Below are positions 6,001 through 6,767 of a stretch of DNA of 6,767 bases, in pieces (the first letter of the stretch is position 1; every line of letters starts with the position of its first letter). Under the pieces are notes generated by a model that was given only the letters and a program-made list of their open reading frames with translations, searched no databases and was not told the DNA's origin. Source of the DNA: Acidobacteriota bacterium (lineage in GTDB: Bacteria; Acidobacteriota; Terriglobia; Terriglobales; Acidobacteriaceae); the NCBI GenBank assembly GCA_021810175.1, contig JAJZJJ010000004.1, positions 12,986 to 19,752 on the forward strand, given 5' to 3'. The translations under genes were made by a program, and so were the position numbers.

Positions 6001-6031
6001 CTTTTCCGCGCGGCGCACTGCCTGAATCCGA

Positions 6032-6070
6032 ATGACAGACAGGCACGAAAGGACTGCCCCGAATAGATGA
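6032..6070 (+). other. possible 12-codon leader ORF overlapping the cmk start
   Basis: ATG at 6032 opens a frame encoding MTDRHERTAPNR and stops at TGA 6068-6070. The stop overlaps the cmk ATG as ATGA, the arrangement typical of translational coupling. Its first nine bases, ATGACAGAC, are identical to the first nine of cmk. It has no clear Shine-Dalgarno sequence, and AAAGGA at 6048-6053, inside it, lies 13 bases before the cmk ATG, farther than usual. It may be a real coupling peptide, or a duplication of the cmk start region with no product. Confidence 0.3.
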
Positions 6071-6767
6071 CAGACGCCACGCCAGCCCGCAAGCCCATCA
6101 TCGCCATTGACGGCCCTGCCGGAGCCGGCAAGAGCACGGTCGCGCGCCATCTTGCCGCCCGCTTCGGCCTGCTCAATCTTGAGTCCGGCGCCATGTATCG
6201 CGCCTTCGCGCGCAAAGCTCTCGACTCCGGTGTCGCCCCCGACCACCCCGAAGCCCTCAAGGCCCTCGCACGCACCACCACCATTGCGCTTGAGCCAACC
6301 CCCGATGGAAACCGCGTCCTGCTCGACGGCGTCGACGTCACCGCCTCCCTGCGCGACCCCGCTGTCACTCAGGCAGCCTCGCGCGTCAGCGTCCACCCCG
6401 CCATCCGCTCCTGGATGGTTGATCTCCAGCGCGCCATGGGCCGCAACGGCGGCATCGTCATGGAAGGCCGCGACATCGGCACCGTCGTCTTCCCTGACGC
6501 CGAAATCAAGTTCTTCCTCGACGCCTCGCCCGAAGCCCGCAGCCAGCGCCGCTATCTGGAAACTCCATCGGCCGCCGCCACGCCAGAAGCTCTCCACGAA
6601 GAGCTCCGCAAACGCGACGAGCGGGACCGCAACCGGGCTGAATCCCCGCTGCGTCCCGCTCCTGATGCCATTGTCATCGATTCAACCGAGCTCACACTCG
6701 ATCAGGTGCTCGCACGCATCGAATCTGTCGTTATTGAACGGTTGGGTGTACGGGTTTCTGGCTCTTG
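6067..6767 (+). CDS. cmk: cytidylate kinase (CMP kinase), 3' end cut by the window
   Basis: Phosphorylates CMP and dCMP with ATP, supplying CDP and dCDP for nucleic acid and lipid precursor synthesis in the cytoplasm. The frame stays open for 233 codons to the right edge. Motifs in order: P-loop GPAGAGKST (16-24), LESGAMYR (38-45) in the CMP-binding part, SVHPAIR (108-114), MEGRDIGTVVFPDAEIKFFLDAS (132-154), and the lid and closing motifs KRDERDRNRAESPLRPAPDAIVIDST (182-207). These align closely with E. coli Cmk in remembered sequence, including EGRDxGTVVFPDA and RDxRDRNRA. The family is usually 220-230 residues, so only a few residues or a short tail can be missing. The start is firm: an in-frame TAG (6064-6066) directly precedes the ATG. 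Residue 39 is Glu where most relatives have Asp. The gene lies 66 bases after the preceding stop codon. Confidence 0.96.
   Translation, partial: MTDATPARKPIIAIDGPAGAGKSTVARHLAARFGLLNLESGAMYRAFARKALDSGVAPDHPEALKALARTTTIALEPTPDGNRVLLDGVDVTASLRDPAVTQAASRVSVHPAIRSWMVDLQRAMGRNGGIVMEGRDIGTVVFPDAEIKFFLDASPEARSQRRYLETPSAAATPEALHEELRKRDERDRNRAESPLRPAPDAIVIDSTELTLDQVLARIESVVIERLGVRVSGS

Noticed and set aside
5090..6025. A 311-codon plus-strand frame overlapping the repetitive tail in another phase
   Set aside because: The tail frame at 4180-6000 is continuous with the folded domain and its repeats are conserved at protein level with third-position changes. The alternative is an Ala/Ser/Asn/Pro-rich shadow of the same repeats.
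6019..6045. TGCCTG...CAGGCA inverted repeat as a terminator after the 4180-6000 gene
   Set aside because: A six-pair stem with a 15-base loop and no T-run is too weak to call.

Overview
The window reads as a stretch of ordinary chromosome from a GC-rich bacterium, with five genes all on the + strand and short spacers of 47, 123, 102 and 66 bases. Strong C/G bias at third codon positions, the pyruvate kinase and endonuclease-type MutL sequences, and the AGCT-rich palindromic spacer suggest an acidobacterium, probably of the Terriglobia. That placement is inference from sequence style, not from a marker gene.

Layout: (1) 2-370, the C-terminal end of a YihY/BrkB-family membrane protein cut by the left edge. 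(2) 418-1938, a complete pyruvate kinase (pyk), followed by a strong imperfect stem-loop at 1957-1996. (3) 2062-4077, a complete MutL mismatch-repair protein with an endonuclease-type C-terminal domain. It has no ribosome binding site, and a good -10 box lies so close to the ATG that the mRNA may be leaderless. (4) 4180-6000, a two-part protein starting at TTG behind a clear AAAGGA. About 275 folded residues look like winged-helix modules of the AlkZ-related kind, and are followed by about 300 residues of repetitive, disordered Arg/Lys/Gly/aromatic tail. (5) 6067 to the right edge, cytidylate kinase (cmk), nearly complete, preceded by a possible 12-codon leader ORF that overlaps its start codon as ATGA.

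The genes do not form one pathway. They combine housekeeping metabolism (pyk, cmk) with DNA maintenance (mutL, and possibly the gene after it). The most unusual object is the 4180-6000 gene: a putative nucleic-acid-binding module joined to a long tail built of octapeptide, hexapeptide and Gly-Lys repeats. The tail changes from arginine-rich to lysine-rich along its length and uses AAA for lysine where pyk uses AAG. I saw no RNA genes, CRISPR arrays, insertion sequences or prophage genes. No gene-free stretch exceeds 123 bases.
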